A DNA stretch of 64,000 nucleotides from positions 45,436 through 109,435 of the forward strand of contig SWBL01000160.1 in assembly GCA_024195585.1 (NCBI GenBank), written 5' to 3'. This stretch comes from Aureobasidium sp. EXF-3400. Its lineage: Eukaryota; Ascomycota; Dothideomycetes; Dothideales; Saccotheciaceae. The first letter of the stretch is position 1. The number at the start of each line of letters is the position of its first letter. A model generated the notes under the pieces. It did not search any database, was not told the origin of the DNA, and saw only the letters and a list, made by a program, of their open reading frames with translations. This document shows positions 46,418-58,146 of the stretch, one piece after another. The position numbers and the translations under genes were made by a program.

Positions 46418-48347
46418 GATGCTGGTGACGGGCGAGGGGGGCCAGAGGAGCGATGCGTGCGAGGTTATGGGTACAGCGGATGTGCACGTTGCGGGATTAC
46501 GCGGCCTTAGTGCCAAGACCAAGAGGCGCCTTTCGGGATTAAGAGTGAGCGAGTGACTGCGGATCAAGGCGTTGGCGTCCTTGCGACGAGGGCTGGCGAT
46601 GAAGTGAAACTGGCGCGGTGGATATGTCGAGTGGGATTGCTGATGGAAAGGGGCAGGATGCAGAGATTGAGAAGGGGGAGAAAAGAAGGAAGAAACGATG
46701 AGTTGCGACCGGGCAGGAATCGACCAGGAATCGAGGGAACCATGACGGGCGTGCCTTTCCGAAACACAGCCCACAGCCCGGACACAGACCACCTTCCGAA
46801 CGGCCCTATGAAGCCGACTCACCGGCCTCAGTCAGCCCTGTGAGCACACATGCTTGTCGCTCTTTTTTTCTCTCCACGCTTTCCTCGCCAAGTTGCCAAA
46901 CGCCCTCTTTACGGCCTGACGGCACTCCTCAACACCGAATTCATGCCATGAATCGATTTCTGCTTGACTGACTTTTGACGCTGCTGTGCTATTGAGATTC
47001 GATACAACCGCCACAGCTGAACGCCCGACACAGCCTCGCAGCTCTCTAACTTTTGCCTTGGTCAGAACTTTCATTATCCCCGTGAGAATGGCCCCCCGTT
47101 TGCCAAACCCGGACACGCACATGTTTGCGGCCGACACCGGTTACTCCGTCAGTATCCGCCAAGTGGCCACTGGCCAGACTTGTGCCACTGAGGTAGGCGT
47201 TTTCTGCTCGACACTTGAGGATGATCATCGTTCGTGCGAGCCAACACTCGAATGTTTGTTCGACGAGAGAAAAACACAGGCACCTTCCGCAGCAATTTAC
47301 AAGTCTAGAACGATGAACATTGTGAGATCTGTGGCGCCGCTGAGCTCGTCTGTCGAATATGCCTGACCTCGGATCTTAACATCGACTCACGGGTGTCGAC
47401 CGCACGATGCTCAATTGCAATTCGAATGTTGCTGCTTATAGTAATCAGAAGCTACACTGGAACTTGTCGCCTATCATCTCGACAAGCATTGTTGTACGAT
47501 GGCACTACCGTCAAGCACATGTCGCTCTTGCAATGGGAAAGATGAGTTCGTTTGCTGGAGATTTGGGACTCATGTCATCATCTCTTATTGATACGATGGA
47601 GATCGACAATTATCAATCTCCTGATGAACTCACCACATCTTTGCGCTTACAGTAGTAAGCTTGACACAGCCGCAAGTGGAGCCTGTCATATCGCGCGTGT
47701 GTCCGCTGAGCCACATTATATTTATAAACCACGATTCGACATAGAAGTGAGCCACATTGCAGCATTCGTTTGCCTTCCCTGAAGACATAGGCTGGAGTTG
47801 TAGAACCCACTGCCATCTCGGAACAGAGCATCGTTTGTTGAGAGACCGTTGTCTCTCTGCTCCCTCTGGAAGTGTCGCTTATCAGAGCTAATTCATGAAT
47901 TTGCACGGCTTTTGTGCTGAAGAGCAGATCAACCTCCCGTTGTTGATCAGTGTTTTGAATTGATTTGACTTCATATGAGTTGTAAACTTGTGAATTTCGC
48001 TCCAGAGTTGGCATGACCGTTGTTCTTTGAGGGATTGCAACGGTGGCTGACCGAGAGTGAGTGTGTCGCCTGTGGCATAGAGTCTATACGTTGCCAAAGA
48101 AAAAACCGATCGTCTTGCGTCAGCAGCTGCGCCTGCACCTGGCTATTTTGGGGATTCGTGCAGGCCAATGCCATTTCCGGGAATCTCCCATTGCAGCAGA
48201 CTAGCTCTCTCGTTATCTCATGTGCCCCTGAGTAGTCCCAAGCAGGTCGTTCGTAATCTGTCTAGTCCGCCGGTGTCTCTACTACAGGTGCTCATTGAAA
48301 CCCTTGATGTGATTTCGGGTGCCTGTTCCAAGCAGTGTTGTGCTCTC
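46418..48347. other. Long region upstream of the bZIP gene
   Basis: 1.9 kb between the bZIP start and the prefoldin 4 stop, both on the minus strand. The bZIP frame stays open upstream to 46822 without an ATG, and a good donor (GTGAGT) lies at 46824, so a long leader with a 5' UTR intron is possible. Other open frames (for example 46986-47366 on the plus strand) lack coding character. No RNA gene or repeat seen. Confidence 0.45.
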
Positions 48348-48920
48348 TTATGCCTCGAGATTGATGCTGCGGCCAAAACGACCGTAGAGTGCCGTTTTCA
48401 GGTGCTGCATCTCGTCTCTGTGTTCGCTCAACTTCTCTTCGACAGCCGTGACATCTGCATCAATCTTTTCGATTGACGCTGCCAGCAACTCTTGAACCTC
48501 GGGTAGAGGTAGCAAGAAGAACGAGTCTCCAATCTTGTATCTAGAGAAGACATAAGTTGAGCTCTGATCAAGTAGCTTCTGCCATCACTTACGAAACCTT
48601 CTCGTCTTCATCAGCAAGTTCGAGTTCTGACGAGACTTCTTCTAGATCCTCCTTCTCCTTCTGCAAGACACTCTGTCAGCATTTTTGTCGCGCGTCTTGA
48701 TGGGGAAGTTGAGAGAACCTCTTTAGTCTTGAGCTCTGCTTGCAAGAGCTTCTCTCTTTGGTGCAGTGTGCTGAAACGATTGATCTTGTCCTGGTCTTCG
48801 CGGCGGACTTCAGTCTCTTCGCCTTCTTCATCTTTCGACAACTATAAGATTATGAGTATGTATTTTCAGATATATGAGGGTCAGATTGGTTACCATTCGT
48901 CTTGACATCATGGCGGCCAT
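48348..48920 (-). CDS. PFD4: Prefoldin subunit 4
   Basis: Beta-type subunit of the hexameric prefoldin chaperone (Gim3 in yeast), which passes nascent actin and tubulin to CCT in the cytosol. Exons 48920-48894, 48841-48719, 48660-48593, 48540-48348, giving 136 residues, the normal size. The order is family-typical: RREDQDKINRFSTLHQRE in the first coiled coil, EDLEEVSSELELADEDE then YKIGDSFFLLP for the beta hairpins, a second coiled coil, and LKTALYGRFGRSINLE at the end. The first exon encodes only MAAMMSRRM. Donor 2 is GTTCTC (weak), but the join KTKE-KEKEDLEE is right for the family. Confident. Confidence 0.9.
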
Positions 48921-49809
48921 CTTTTTGCGGTTATAATATCAATTTGGTTGGCATGGTTCGAGGTGTCGCCAGGACACGCTCTCTGTTGATGCAAACACGA
49001 TCAAACTGCTTGGCGAGGACCTCCCCACCTTTGTCCCCTTCGAGACTCGCCAAACATGTGCTTCCACCATGAAGATCATTGTGTCTTACGGTACCGTCCA
49101 TCTTGACTCCGCAACGTACTTGAGACAATGTGTTGTCAGAATATGGTCACGTTGTTCAGGAAGAAAGAGCGACTTCCACTATACCTAATTACCACGTAAT
49201 CCGCGTGCTTGCAAGGCTGGAGTAACAACCATGAGAACCCTCCTCCGGAAGGCAGCTCCAGCTATGAGTATATGATGATGCCCAATATACAGTACGCCTC
49301 TGCTAGCGACTCTTCCTTCGCTTGGCATGCATGATTCTATATAACCTCATCTCTATGGAATACAGCTCTGGCAAGACAATCTCCTCTTCTTGCCTGGAGT
49401 CTCAGAGCGGTGGAAGATGGCTGCCTCTTCGGGAAGCAACCTCGATCCGTAGGTACGTGGTCTAGAAGACGGGTTGGTGGCCCCTATAGAGGCGGCGAAT
49501 CGGCTCGTCTGTCTTGAAGACAGAATATGCGCCAATTCCTCAGCCGCAAATTAGCCCCACTGCCTGACCACCACCTCCTCCTCCTAAGCCTGCGAAATCC
49601 AACACGTTGCCTGCAAGGCTGCGGATGCCTTATATTCCTCATAAGGAGGATTGTACCAACACAGTGGGCTTTCTGTATATATAAAGATATCTCTTTGCTC
49701 AATTGTTTCACGATAGTCTGTATCACCTACACTACCCAGGAATATCTTATCACTGCTTTACATGCGACCATTAATTCTCGCATATCCAAATTACGCAAGA
49801 ACAGCCACC
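48921..49809. promoter_or_regulatory. Divergent upstream region, prefoldin 4 / DUF2235 gene
   Basis: 889 bp with no convincing coding frame. Short AT-rich runs near 49670-49700 sit where the DUF2235 gene promoter would be expected. No specific site recognised. Confidence 0.45.
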
Positions 49810-51783
49810 ATGTTTACCTCTCCTACAGCTGGTCGAGCCATTCTTCGCAAACCAAAGAAAATGATATGTGCCCTTGATGGTGAGTGGAGGACTTGATCAG
49901 TCATGAACGCGCACTGACATGATACAGGTACTTGGCAGGTATACAGATTGATGTCTTGTACCAAACGCGTTGGAGTACTAATCGTTACTGAAGGACAGTG
50001 ATTCCGGCTGGATCAACGGAAGTCTGAAAACGCCCTCCAATGTCACCAGGATCTCGAGAGCCATCAAACCCGAGGATAGCGAGCATCACGCTCAGATCGT
50101 CTACTACCAGGCAGGAATCGGGACAGGAATTGGTCTTCGCGATCGACTACTTGGTGGCGGTACTGGGGCGGGTCTTTCAGAGCACATACGAGAAGCTTAC
50201 TATTTCTTGGCCAACAACTACTCACCTGGTGATTCGATATTCTTGATTGGCTTTTCTCGAGGCAGCTTCACGGCAAGAAGCGTTGGTGGACTCATTGGGA
50301 ACCTTGGATTGCTGAACAAGAAAGGTCTCCCCTTCTTTTATGAGATATTTCTCGATTGGGAGAATGCAGGCAACCCTGATGCACGGGAACCTTCGTTTTG
50401 GGAACATTATCGTGATCCTTTGGATCCGGGAAGGAAGCACATGCCCCAAACGCCATCGAACGACCCGGCAAAGGTTTACGACTATCTAGATGAGTATCGC
50501 GCTAGTATGTACGGCGAGAGGCATACATGTCATCTGACATATGCTAATTCATGTATTGCTTCCAGTGCTGCGGAGTTTCGGACTAACCCACGTCGTTCCA
50601 ATTCGGGAGAACGACCTACGTGATGTGCCTATTAGAGCGATTGGCGTCTGGGACACTGTTGGTAAGATGAGCTTTCGTATGTGTAAAGTTATGGGAGATT
50701 CTGACCTTGACAGGTGCCCTTGGTATTCCGGTCAACCCGTGGTTTCAGAAGCATCTTGGACTACCTGGATTCTTGCACGAGTACAAGTGGCTCGATACAA
50801 AGCTTTCTGACAAGGTGGAGAATGCATTCCAAGCTTTGGCGCTGGACGAGCATCGAGCGCCTTTCTCGCCTGCTGTATGGGAGAAGTCCGAGAAAAGTCA
50901 TACGGTCAGTCCATGTCGGCATCCTGCTGGGTTGTTGCTGATTGTATCGTAGTATCTGAAACAAACCTGGTTCCCTGGAGCACATTCGAACGTCGGTGGT
51001 TCGTATGATGACACAGCCACGGCAGATATATCGCTAGCATGGATGATGGATCAGCTCTCGGGCGAGAGTAGGGCTTCTACTGATGCGCCACTGGACAAGA
51101 AAGATTGGATCGAGTTCTACGATGACTATTTGGACACGCAACAAGCGTTGAACAAGGTTTGGTATCAGAGCAACCCGCCCGTACGAGGTTGGTCCTTGGG
51201 CGCGATCTATAATTCGTTCACCTTTCCACAGAGTCTAGCAGGGCGGGTGGTTCGAACCCCCGGTCGGTACAGAGTAACGGATCCCTTGACGGGCAGGGAG
51301 AAGTGTGGCGGGAAACTCATGGAAAACACGCACGAGAGTATACATGCTTCGGTCAGAGCGCGTATGGATCTTGGGGGATACGCTTCGGAATCGAAACCCA
51401 GCAGGTGGTCAAAGTTTGTGCAATGGTTGCGAAAACTGCTCGGTAGGGACGGGACAGTCTTGTACAGGCCCGAAGCACTGCGTAAGTGGAAACTTCACGA
51501 TGGACACAAACACCACAACGAGTTCTCGATCAACTCCAAGCTTACTACAGGAGGGGAGGGGAGCTCGATAAGGGCTCCCTGGTGGGAGTGGACTGGTAAA
51601 GACAAGCTTGTAAAACCAGGTCGTGTGCTGAGCGAAGATGTACTGGGAAGGTTTGAGTTACAGTTACTCAGACATTACGCAGAGGTCGCAGACGAGGTTG
51701 AAGCCAGCAACAAAGGGCTGGCAAGTGTCGAAGAACTGAGGATGGTGCAAGAGCGGGTGGCTATAAGATCGGCGACAGTATAG
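49810..51783 (+). CDS. DUF2235 alpha/beta hydrolase (phospholipase-like)
   Basis: Predicted serine hydrolase of the DUF2235 family, which includes bacterial type VI phospholipase effectors (Tle1). Substrate in fungi is unknown. Six exons: 49810-49879, 49928-49938, 49994-50504, 50566-50661, 50714-50904, 50953-51783, giving 569 residues. Exon 2 is only 11 nt and completes ALDGTWQ, the family's first motif. The catalytic Ser is in FLIGFSRGSF, with GVWDTVG (Asp) and GAHSNVGG (His) following. QAGIGTG and FWEHY are further family marks. The C-terminal 200 residues are less conserved and end in a helical stretch. No signal peptide. All splice phases are consistent. Not flanked by related genes. Confidence 0.83.
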
Positions 51784-52128
51784 GCGTCTGCATTGATCAG
51801 TAGTCATTACGAGATCAAACATAATGGGATCGGGTGTTTCGGTGTTTCTGTACAAGTCCAAGGACAACGAAGTTTATTATCAACAAAATCTCGGACCGCT
51901 GTCTTCCTGTATGCTGAAGACTGTCATTGAGAGGAGGTTGGTTGAAGACGGGTGGAGGCAGGAAGACGCCAAGTCTGGCGAGATGCAGCCCTCGGAGCCG
52001 AAGAGATAGAGTTTGTGGGGTTGACCTGATTTCTGCTCACCGCCGGGCAATCAGAAAAAGTCCCGGAGCATGCGCAGAAGCGACACCGAGACAGTTCGAG
52101 ACGACGGCATAGTCAACTTTCGCACAAG
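51784..52128. other. Intergenic, DUF2235 gene 3' region and SDA1 promoter
   Basis: 345 bp; no gene seen. GAAAAAGTCC near 52053 is the only A-rich element close to the SDA1 start. Confidence 0.55.
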
Positions 52129-54505
52129 ATGGTAAAGCGCAAGGTTGGAGCGCTCGAGAAGGTCGATGCAGACCTGCCGAACTTGCAGTACAAGGTCCGC
52201 AGAGACCCAGCGTAGGTTGCCAAAGCATTTCAAGACGACGCCGTCCACTCTGACACGCCGCCAGATCATACAAGGATGACTTCAACAACCAATACAGCCA
52301 GTACCAGGCTTTTCTACAGCTCTTCATGCAGGCTCCCAGCTCGACCGACTCCCAGGGCCTGGTCAGTCTCCGCGAGTTGATTGACTTCGTTGCCCACTGC
52401 GCCGACTGCTATCCCAAACTCACCGCCGAGTTTCCCACCGACCTCATGGCTCTGTTGCGTCTGCACCATGCCGAATTGGAGCCCGAACTACGTGACAAGG
52501 TCGTCGGTAGTCTGGTCCTGTTGCGCAAGAAGGACATCATCGACTCTGCAGTGTAAGTTAACCACTATCGTGCCCGTGCCCTCTGCTGACTCTCTTGACT
52601 TGCAGCCTGCTCAACGCCCTGTTCCCTCTACTTGTCGACACGCCTAGCAAAGCCCTTCGTACTCTCTTGTTCACAAAGATCATTTCCGACCTCCGCACCT
52701 CAAACTCAAAGACCACCAACCACAAACTCAATCGTACCATTCAGACTGTTCTCTACAACTTGCTTACGTCCGATCCCACTTCTGCCAAGGGTGTCTGGGC
52801 TGTGCGCATCACTCGTGAGATGTGGGCTAGACAAATCTGGACAGATGCCAAGGCCGTCGAGATCATGAAGGAGGCTGCCCTGTCACAACACGAAAAGGTC
52901 GTTACTGGAGGTGTGCATTTCTTCCTCGGTGGTGACAAGGAGCGTGAGGAGAAGGCCGAGGACGACAGCGATGACGAAGAGAACATCGACATGGGAAAGC
53001 TGCGCCACCAGGCTGGTATCAACAAGAAGACAAAGAAGAAGCTCAACGACCTGAGAAAGGCGGCCGCCACTGTCAAGCGCAAGGAGAAGAAGAAGAAGGC
53101 CCCACACCCTCTCAACTTCTCTGCCCTGCACCTCCTCCACGATCCTCAAGGCTTCGCCGAAAGATTGTTCCACCAACATCTCAACACCCAAGCCCCCAAG
53201 GCCAAGCTCAAGCTCGACCAGAAGTTGGTCGTCCTGCAGCTTGTCTCTCGCCTTGTCGGTCTACACACGCTGACTCTGATCCCTCTCTACTCTTACTTCA
53301 TCAAGTATCTCACACCCAAACAACCCCAGGTCACTTCTTTCCTCGCTTCGCTTGCTCAGTCGACTCACAACCTCGTTCCCCCGGACGCTCTCGAGCCCCT
53401 GGTTCAAAAGATCGCCAACGAGTTTGTTTCCGAAGCCGCTGCTTCAGAGGTCGCATCGGCTGGTCTGAACGCGATCCGTGAGATCTGTGTCAGACAACCT
53501 CTTGCCATGAACGAGACCCTCCTCCAGGATCTTGTTGAATACAGAAAGAGCAAGGACAAGGGTGTCATGATGGCCGCAAAGGGTCTGCTGAGTCTGTACC
53601 GTGAGGTCGGCCCAGAGTTGTTGCGCAGAAGGGACAGAGGTAAGGATGCTTCGATAGGCATCCAGAAGGGTACTTTGAAGGACAGAAAGTTCGGACAAGT
53701 CGAAGCAGGTGGTATTGAAGGTCTTGAGCTCCTCGAAGAGTGGAAGGCAGAAGAGAGGAGGAAACGACGCATCGAAAAGGGTCTTGACCCTGATGCTTCT
53801 GATGCAGACGAAGACGACGAGGAAGAGGATGAAGACGCAGGCTGGAGTAAGTGGGATCTTGAAGAGGACGACGATTCGGGTGAAGAAGGCTGGATCAATG
53901 TCGAAAGCGATGGCGAGGACATCGACATCAGCGACAGTGAAGACGAAGACAAGAAGCCAAAAGCCAAAAAGCAGAAGACAGATGTGGATGCGCCTAAGGA
54001 TGCTCCCAAGGATGCTGAGGACACACCCAAGGACCCTATTGCCGAGTTCTCCAAACTCGCCACGACAAGGATCCTTACACCTGCAGATCTTGCCAAATTG
54101 CAAGAGCTACGAACGAGTGCGGCTGTGAACAAACACATGCCCTCACAAAAACGTCAACAGCAGAGTGCTTCAGGACGTCACGCCGACGACCCTCTCACAG
54201 CTGCAGAAATCGAAGGTCTTGCATCGCTGTCTTCGCGCACGACCAAGGAGGAGAAGATTGCACTGGCGAAGGGTGACCGCGACGAGAAACACCAGTCTAC
54301 CACGGCCAAGCGCAAGGAGAAGAAGGAAGCCGAGGGCAAGAGTACAACCAACAAGGAGAAGGCTCGCAAGAAGAACTTCCTCATGACTCTAGGAAAAGCC
54401 AAGAGGAAGGGCAAGAGAAGTTTGGTCGATCAACGAAAGATCTTGAGAGGTCACATTGACCGACAAAAGCGTGGTGGTAAGCGTGGAAACGCTGGATCAG
54501 GATAG
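52129..54505 (+). CDS. SDA1: Ribosome biogenesis protein Sda1
   Basis: Nuclear protein needed for 60S pre-ribosome maturation and export. Exons 52129-52211, 52265-52552, 52606-54505, giving 756 residues, the usual length. The start VKRKVGALEKVDADLPNLQY and then SYKDDFNNQYSQY is the Sda1 entry. A HEAT-like helical body includes FSALHLLHDPQGFAERLF. The lysine-rich KKTKKKLNDLRKAAATVKRK, an acidic stretch (DADEDDEEEDEDAGW), and the C-terminal SGRHADDPLTAAEIEGLAS then KNFLMTLGKAKRKGKRSL follow in the family order. Phases 2 and 2 are restored at both joins. Confident. Confidence 0.94.
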
Positions 54506-54798
54506 ACAGCATGTTACTCTTTTTTTTTTTCGAATACATGGAGCGATCTTCAAGCACCGACCTACCCTGCCTTTATATCCTCTGAGTCAATAACAGTGAC
54601 TAGTTTCAGTGCCCCTTGGTGAGATCTGTCGAGGAGGAAGGAAATAAGCCACCGGTACCGGTAGGCTACAGCATAATCGACCGTTTCCATGCTGACTTGC
54701 TCGTTTGGAACGGCTTGGCACGCGTCTTCCATCGTGTCGACGCGACCAACGACCACTTTCAACAATCAACTTCACAAGAGCATCGACAATCCATTGCC

Positions 54799-55779
54799 AT
54801 GGCGAAACGACCCAGGAGTCCTTCTCCTAAGAAAAGCGCGTCAGGAGACCAAGAACACGACTTTTGGGTCTCTGAACCAATTGAAGATCGCTCAAGCACA
54901 TTCAGGGCCTTCTTCTCTCCGACTATGCCTGCGAAGGAACTTCAGAATCTGGACCAGATCAAAGATGCTTCTCACCGTATTCTGGCATGGCGAAGCCCTT
55001 CATCGCAAAGGACTTTGGTCGGCAATGTGCGTACTCTTGAAACCGGTACAGACGATGATGGAGAACGCTATGGAGGCCGTCACGTTCTCAAAGTCATCGA
55101 AGAGATGCGTGTCGAAGGTGCTCTTGTCGTTGCACGCTGGTATGGAGGCGTCATGCTGGGACCTGCCCGATTTGCTCACATTGAGAACTCTGCTAAGGAT
55201 GCTATCCGGGCTTGGCGGCAGAACGAGGATAGCGAAGGCCAGAAGCGCAGGCGAGTTGAAGATGAGGATATGGAGAAAGCTACTTTGATTGTTGAGCTGG
55301 CCGACCGAGATCAAAACATTCTGGTTCTAAGACGACTACTTGAGGAAAAGACAAAGCAAACGCAGCCACAAGCAGAACAGAAACCTCCCTCGAGACCCCC
55401 GTTACCAGCACCCGATTACAGTAGCATGCCTCTGGAACGCCTGAGACAGTTCGACAAAGCCCGAGACAGCACTGTCGCCTTTCTTCTGAAGAAGATTGAT
55501 GAAGCAGAAAAGCAGAAATTACCAAAGAGCGCAAGCCCTGATCCCATGTCTCCTCCGCCTCGCCAAGCTGTGAAAGCTGAGAGTGCGACAAAGGATCTCG
55601 ACACTGCTGCGAAAAGCAGCGTTGCTACCAAAGACCAGCCTGGCCTTGGTGAAAAGGAAGCCCCGAAAACTGATACTCAAGCTGAGAACAGTTCTATCTC
55701 CGGATCGGGACACGTCAAACTCGCACCTCTCAAACCTTTTGAAGAGGAGGATTCAAGTGACGATGATGACGAAAGCTGA
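54799..55779 (+). CDS. IMPACT-family protein (Impact N-terminal domain)
   Basis: Protein with an IMPACT/YigZ N-terminal domain and no RWD domain, so closer to yeast YDL177C than to the Gcn2 regulator Yih1. Single exon, 326 residues from ATG 54799 (MAKRPRSPSPKK). The domain spans about residues 25-145, with DASHRILAWR, then GERYGGRHVLKVIEE and the signature VVARWYGGVMLGPARFAHI. The C-terminal half is charged and disordered, ending in an acidic run (EEEDSSDDDDES). The frame is open upstream of this ATG but without coding character. Role unknown; related proteins are tied to translation control. Confidence 0.83.
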   Translation: MAKRPRSPSPKKSASGDQEHDFWVSEPIEDRSSTFRAFFSPTMPAKELQNLDQIKDASHRILAWRSPSSQRTLVGNVRTLETGTDDDGERYGGRHVLKVIEEMRVEGALVVARWYGGVMLGPARFAHIENSAKDAIRAWRQNEDSEGQKRRRVEDEDMEKATLIVELADRDQNILVLRRLLEEKTKQTQPQAEQKPPSRPPLPAPDYSSMPLERLRQFDKARDSTVAFLLKKIDEAEKQKLPKSASPDPMSPPPRQAVKAESATKDLDTAAKSSVATKDQPGLGEKEAPKTDTQAENSSISGSGHVKLAPLKPFEEEDSSDDDDES

Positions 55780-56137
55780 GACTGAACAGTATATGCTGTA
55801 ATGGATCCAGACACGACGTGATCCCTACTCACTGTATCGATTTGGTACCAACAGAGCATCGAATGGACGCCTCTGAGGATTGACCAACCCCTTCAGCTTC
55901 GTAATGGCACTCTCGATACTCGTATGCACAAAACATTATGGCATCCACCCGAGCCACAAATCTTGGGGACCCAATATGGTTGTACGCTGACAGCACGGGG
56001 GCACCTGCTCTCAGTGGATATAATCTGATGCTGGGAAGAAATGTACATTCCGACATTTTATCCTTCAAGGGTCGCCTCTGGTGGAGTTTCTCTCGTAGCT
56101 TCGACTCTTCGATACGACCCTTTGTCTAGCCTATAAC
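55780..56137. other. Intergenic between convergent genes
   Basis: 358 bp of 3' sequence for the IMPACT-family and reductase genes. Nothing else seen. Confidence 0.6.
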
Positions 56138-57328
56138 CTACGTAAAGGCTGCACCTCCTTCACCAAAATCAACACTCAATCCGTTCTTACCCATGGAGCC
56201 TCCACCCTCAATCGCTTCATGCGCCTTTCTCAGACCCTCTAGATCTAGTCTGAAGCTCTGCTGCAGATGAGTCTTGACCTTTCCGTCTTCGACCAGTTGC
56301 CTGAGCTCTTCCAGTATCTTACCGTGGCTGTTCATGTCCACCCCATACCACGGTTTTGTACCCAACAGCTCCCAAACAAAGCTCAACGACTTGGCCATGA
56401 ACTCCGTACCGTACATCTGTATATCTTTCGCTTGTACAATAGAGCAGACTTTGCCAAATGGAGCACAGATCTTGGCTGCCGGCTCGATATAAGGAGTCGT
56501 CGAGTGGGTGATGAAAATGTACTTGATCGGTACTTTGAGTCCCAGCTTTTCGATTTGTGGTGGTAGATCTTCACGATGGTTCACTGTGTGAGTAGCTCCC
56601 ATCGACTTTGAGAACTCGGTGGTCTCTGGTCGCGATGTGGTGGTAACAACTACTGGCAGGTCGAGGACTGTCCTAGCGATCTGGCTTGCAACCGACCCAA
56701 CGCCTCCAGAACCATTAATTATCAGAAGTCCAGCTTGTTCGCCTTTCTTGATTTCCATTCTCTCAACGAGGGCTTCGTATGCAGTGATCCAAGTGAGGGG
56801 CAGGGCTGCAGATTCGATGAAGTTAAGGTTCTTGGGTTTCTTTGCAACAGATCGAGAATCGACCAGTTGATACTCTGCATTGGAGCCTTGTCGTATAGGT
56901 GAGCCCGAATAGTAGACTTCATCTCCAGGAGAGAAGTTTTCCACTTTGGAGCCGACTTCTTCGATCAAGCCAGCTCCATCGAAACCTATGATCTGGTAGC
57001 CGCCTTCGCCTGGTTTGGGCTTGGGTACGTGATCATAATAGTCTGTGTGCATGATATCAGAATGGTCCACTCTTGATAGTGTAGCATACTCACCAGCATA
57101 GTCATCATAGACCCCAGCTCTTACTTTCATGTCGATCGGGTTGACGCTGGCAGCTTTCACTCTGTTAACCAGTCAGTATCGATATTTCTTTCCTACTAGT
57201 TTGATGGATGTGACCTACTGTACGAGTACATCATATTCTCCCAAGTCCGATGGCTTTGGCACTTTTTTGTGGACAAGATTCTCGATTCCTCCATGCTTCT
57301 CTACGACAATGGCGTTCATGTCCGGCAT
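56138..57328 (-). CDS. Zinc-independent medium-chain reductase (quinone oxidoreductase-like)
   Basis: NADPH-dependent medium-chain dehydrogenase/reductase, the zinc-free quinone or enoyl reductase type. Exons 57328-57219 and 57161-56138, giving 377 residues. The start MPDMNAIVVEKHGG and VKAASVNPIDMKVRAG are typical. IGFDGAGLIEEVG replaces the zinc-enzyme GHE motif; SAALPLTWITAYEAL and the NADPH loop NGSGGVGSVASQIAR follow. No zinc-ligand cluster is seen. The intron is phase 2 (donor GTAGGT). The next upstream gene on this strand is a FAD monooxygenase, 818 bp away, but nothing shows they act together. Substrate unknown. Confidence 0.85.
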
Positions 57329-58146
57329 GATTTGTAGGTTGAGACTGTTGATGTTCTTGGACAGTGAAGATGTAGTTATAGATAGCTTAAGATGAAGATG
57401 ATGGAAGATGTACGGCAGGTAGGTGCACCTCTTGCACTCTTGCCCGTAGCAAGAGCAATATACTTACCCGGTCATCGTGATGTCAGTCATGCTTCGATGT
57501 TTACCAGGATCACAGATGACGATCATTTGTCGGACAGACATTGTCTGAAATTCCAGTTTCGTTGGACGATAAAAATGAGCTAAAGAATATGCTCTGGATG
57601 GAATGGAGGACAAACATATGCATGAGCCAGTGGCGAGCAGTTTGAGAATGCTGCACGCTTAGTGACAGGGTCACACCGAAAACAACCGCCATGTTGACAT
57701 GGCCACATCAGACGGAAGGATTACCCCTATACCTTGCATGTAAACAGCTGGTAGCTGTTATGGTTATACACAGGACTGATCAACGGTGATTATATGGATT
57801 ATAACAATACGCGATATGATCCGAGACCCGAGACATTTATTGAAATCCAAGGCTAAGTGTAAGCCAGTTTCTCATCCAGCATACCTAATGCAATAAATCG
57901 TTGATGTCTCTCACGAATACATTAGCCCTTTTACATGTCTTGCGAGAGAACAGTCGTGTCATACTATGTGTTTCTACCACACAAGGAGCAGCAGGACCTG
58001 GTTTCTTGGCTTGATATTGAATAGCCAATGAAGGGACAGGGTGACTGAGGGGACATGACTGAACTTGGAATGCAACGAAGTTGAACAAACGAAAATCTCA
58101 CGATGTATTTACCGTGCTGATACATACAGTACTGTGATCTTGCTAG
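57329..58146. other. Intergenic, tandem minus-strand genes
   Basis: 818 bp with several AT-rich runs (57750-57850). No coding region, tRNA or repeat seen. Confidence 0.5.

Noticed and set aside
45293..46510. 405-codon open frame on the plus strand opposite the bZIP gene
   Set aside because: It is antisense to a clear bZIP factor; its Leu-rich runs are the reverse of the Gln-codon tract, and it has no domain.
46986..47366. 126-codon plus-strand open frame in the bZIP upstream spacer
   Set aside because: It starts at GTG, has no domain or splice context, and its composition matches the surrounding spacer.
51249..51259. GGTTCGAACCC resembling a tRNA B box
   Set aside because: It lies inside the DUF2235 coding exon, with no acceptor stem, A box or T-rich terminator around it.
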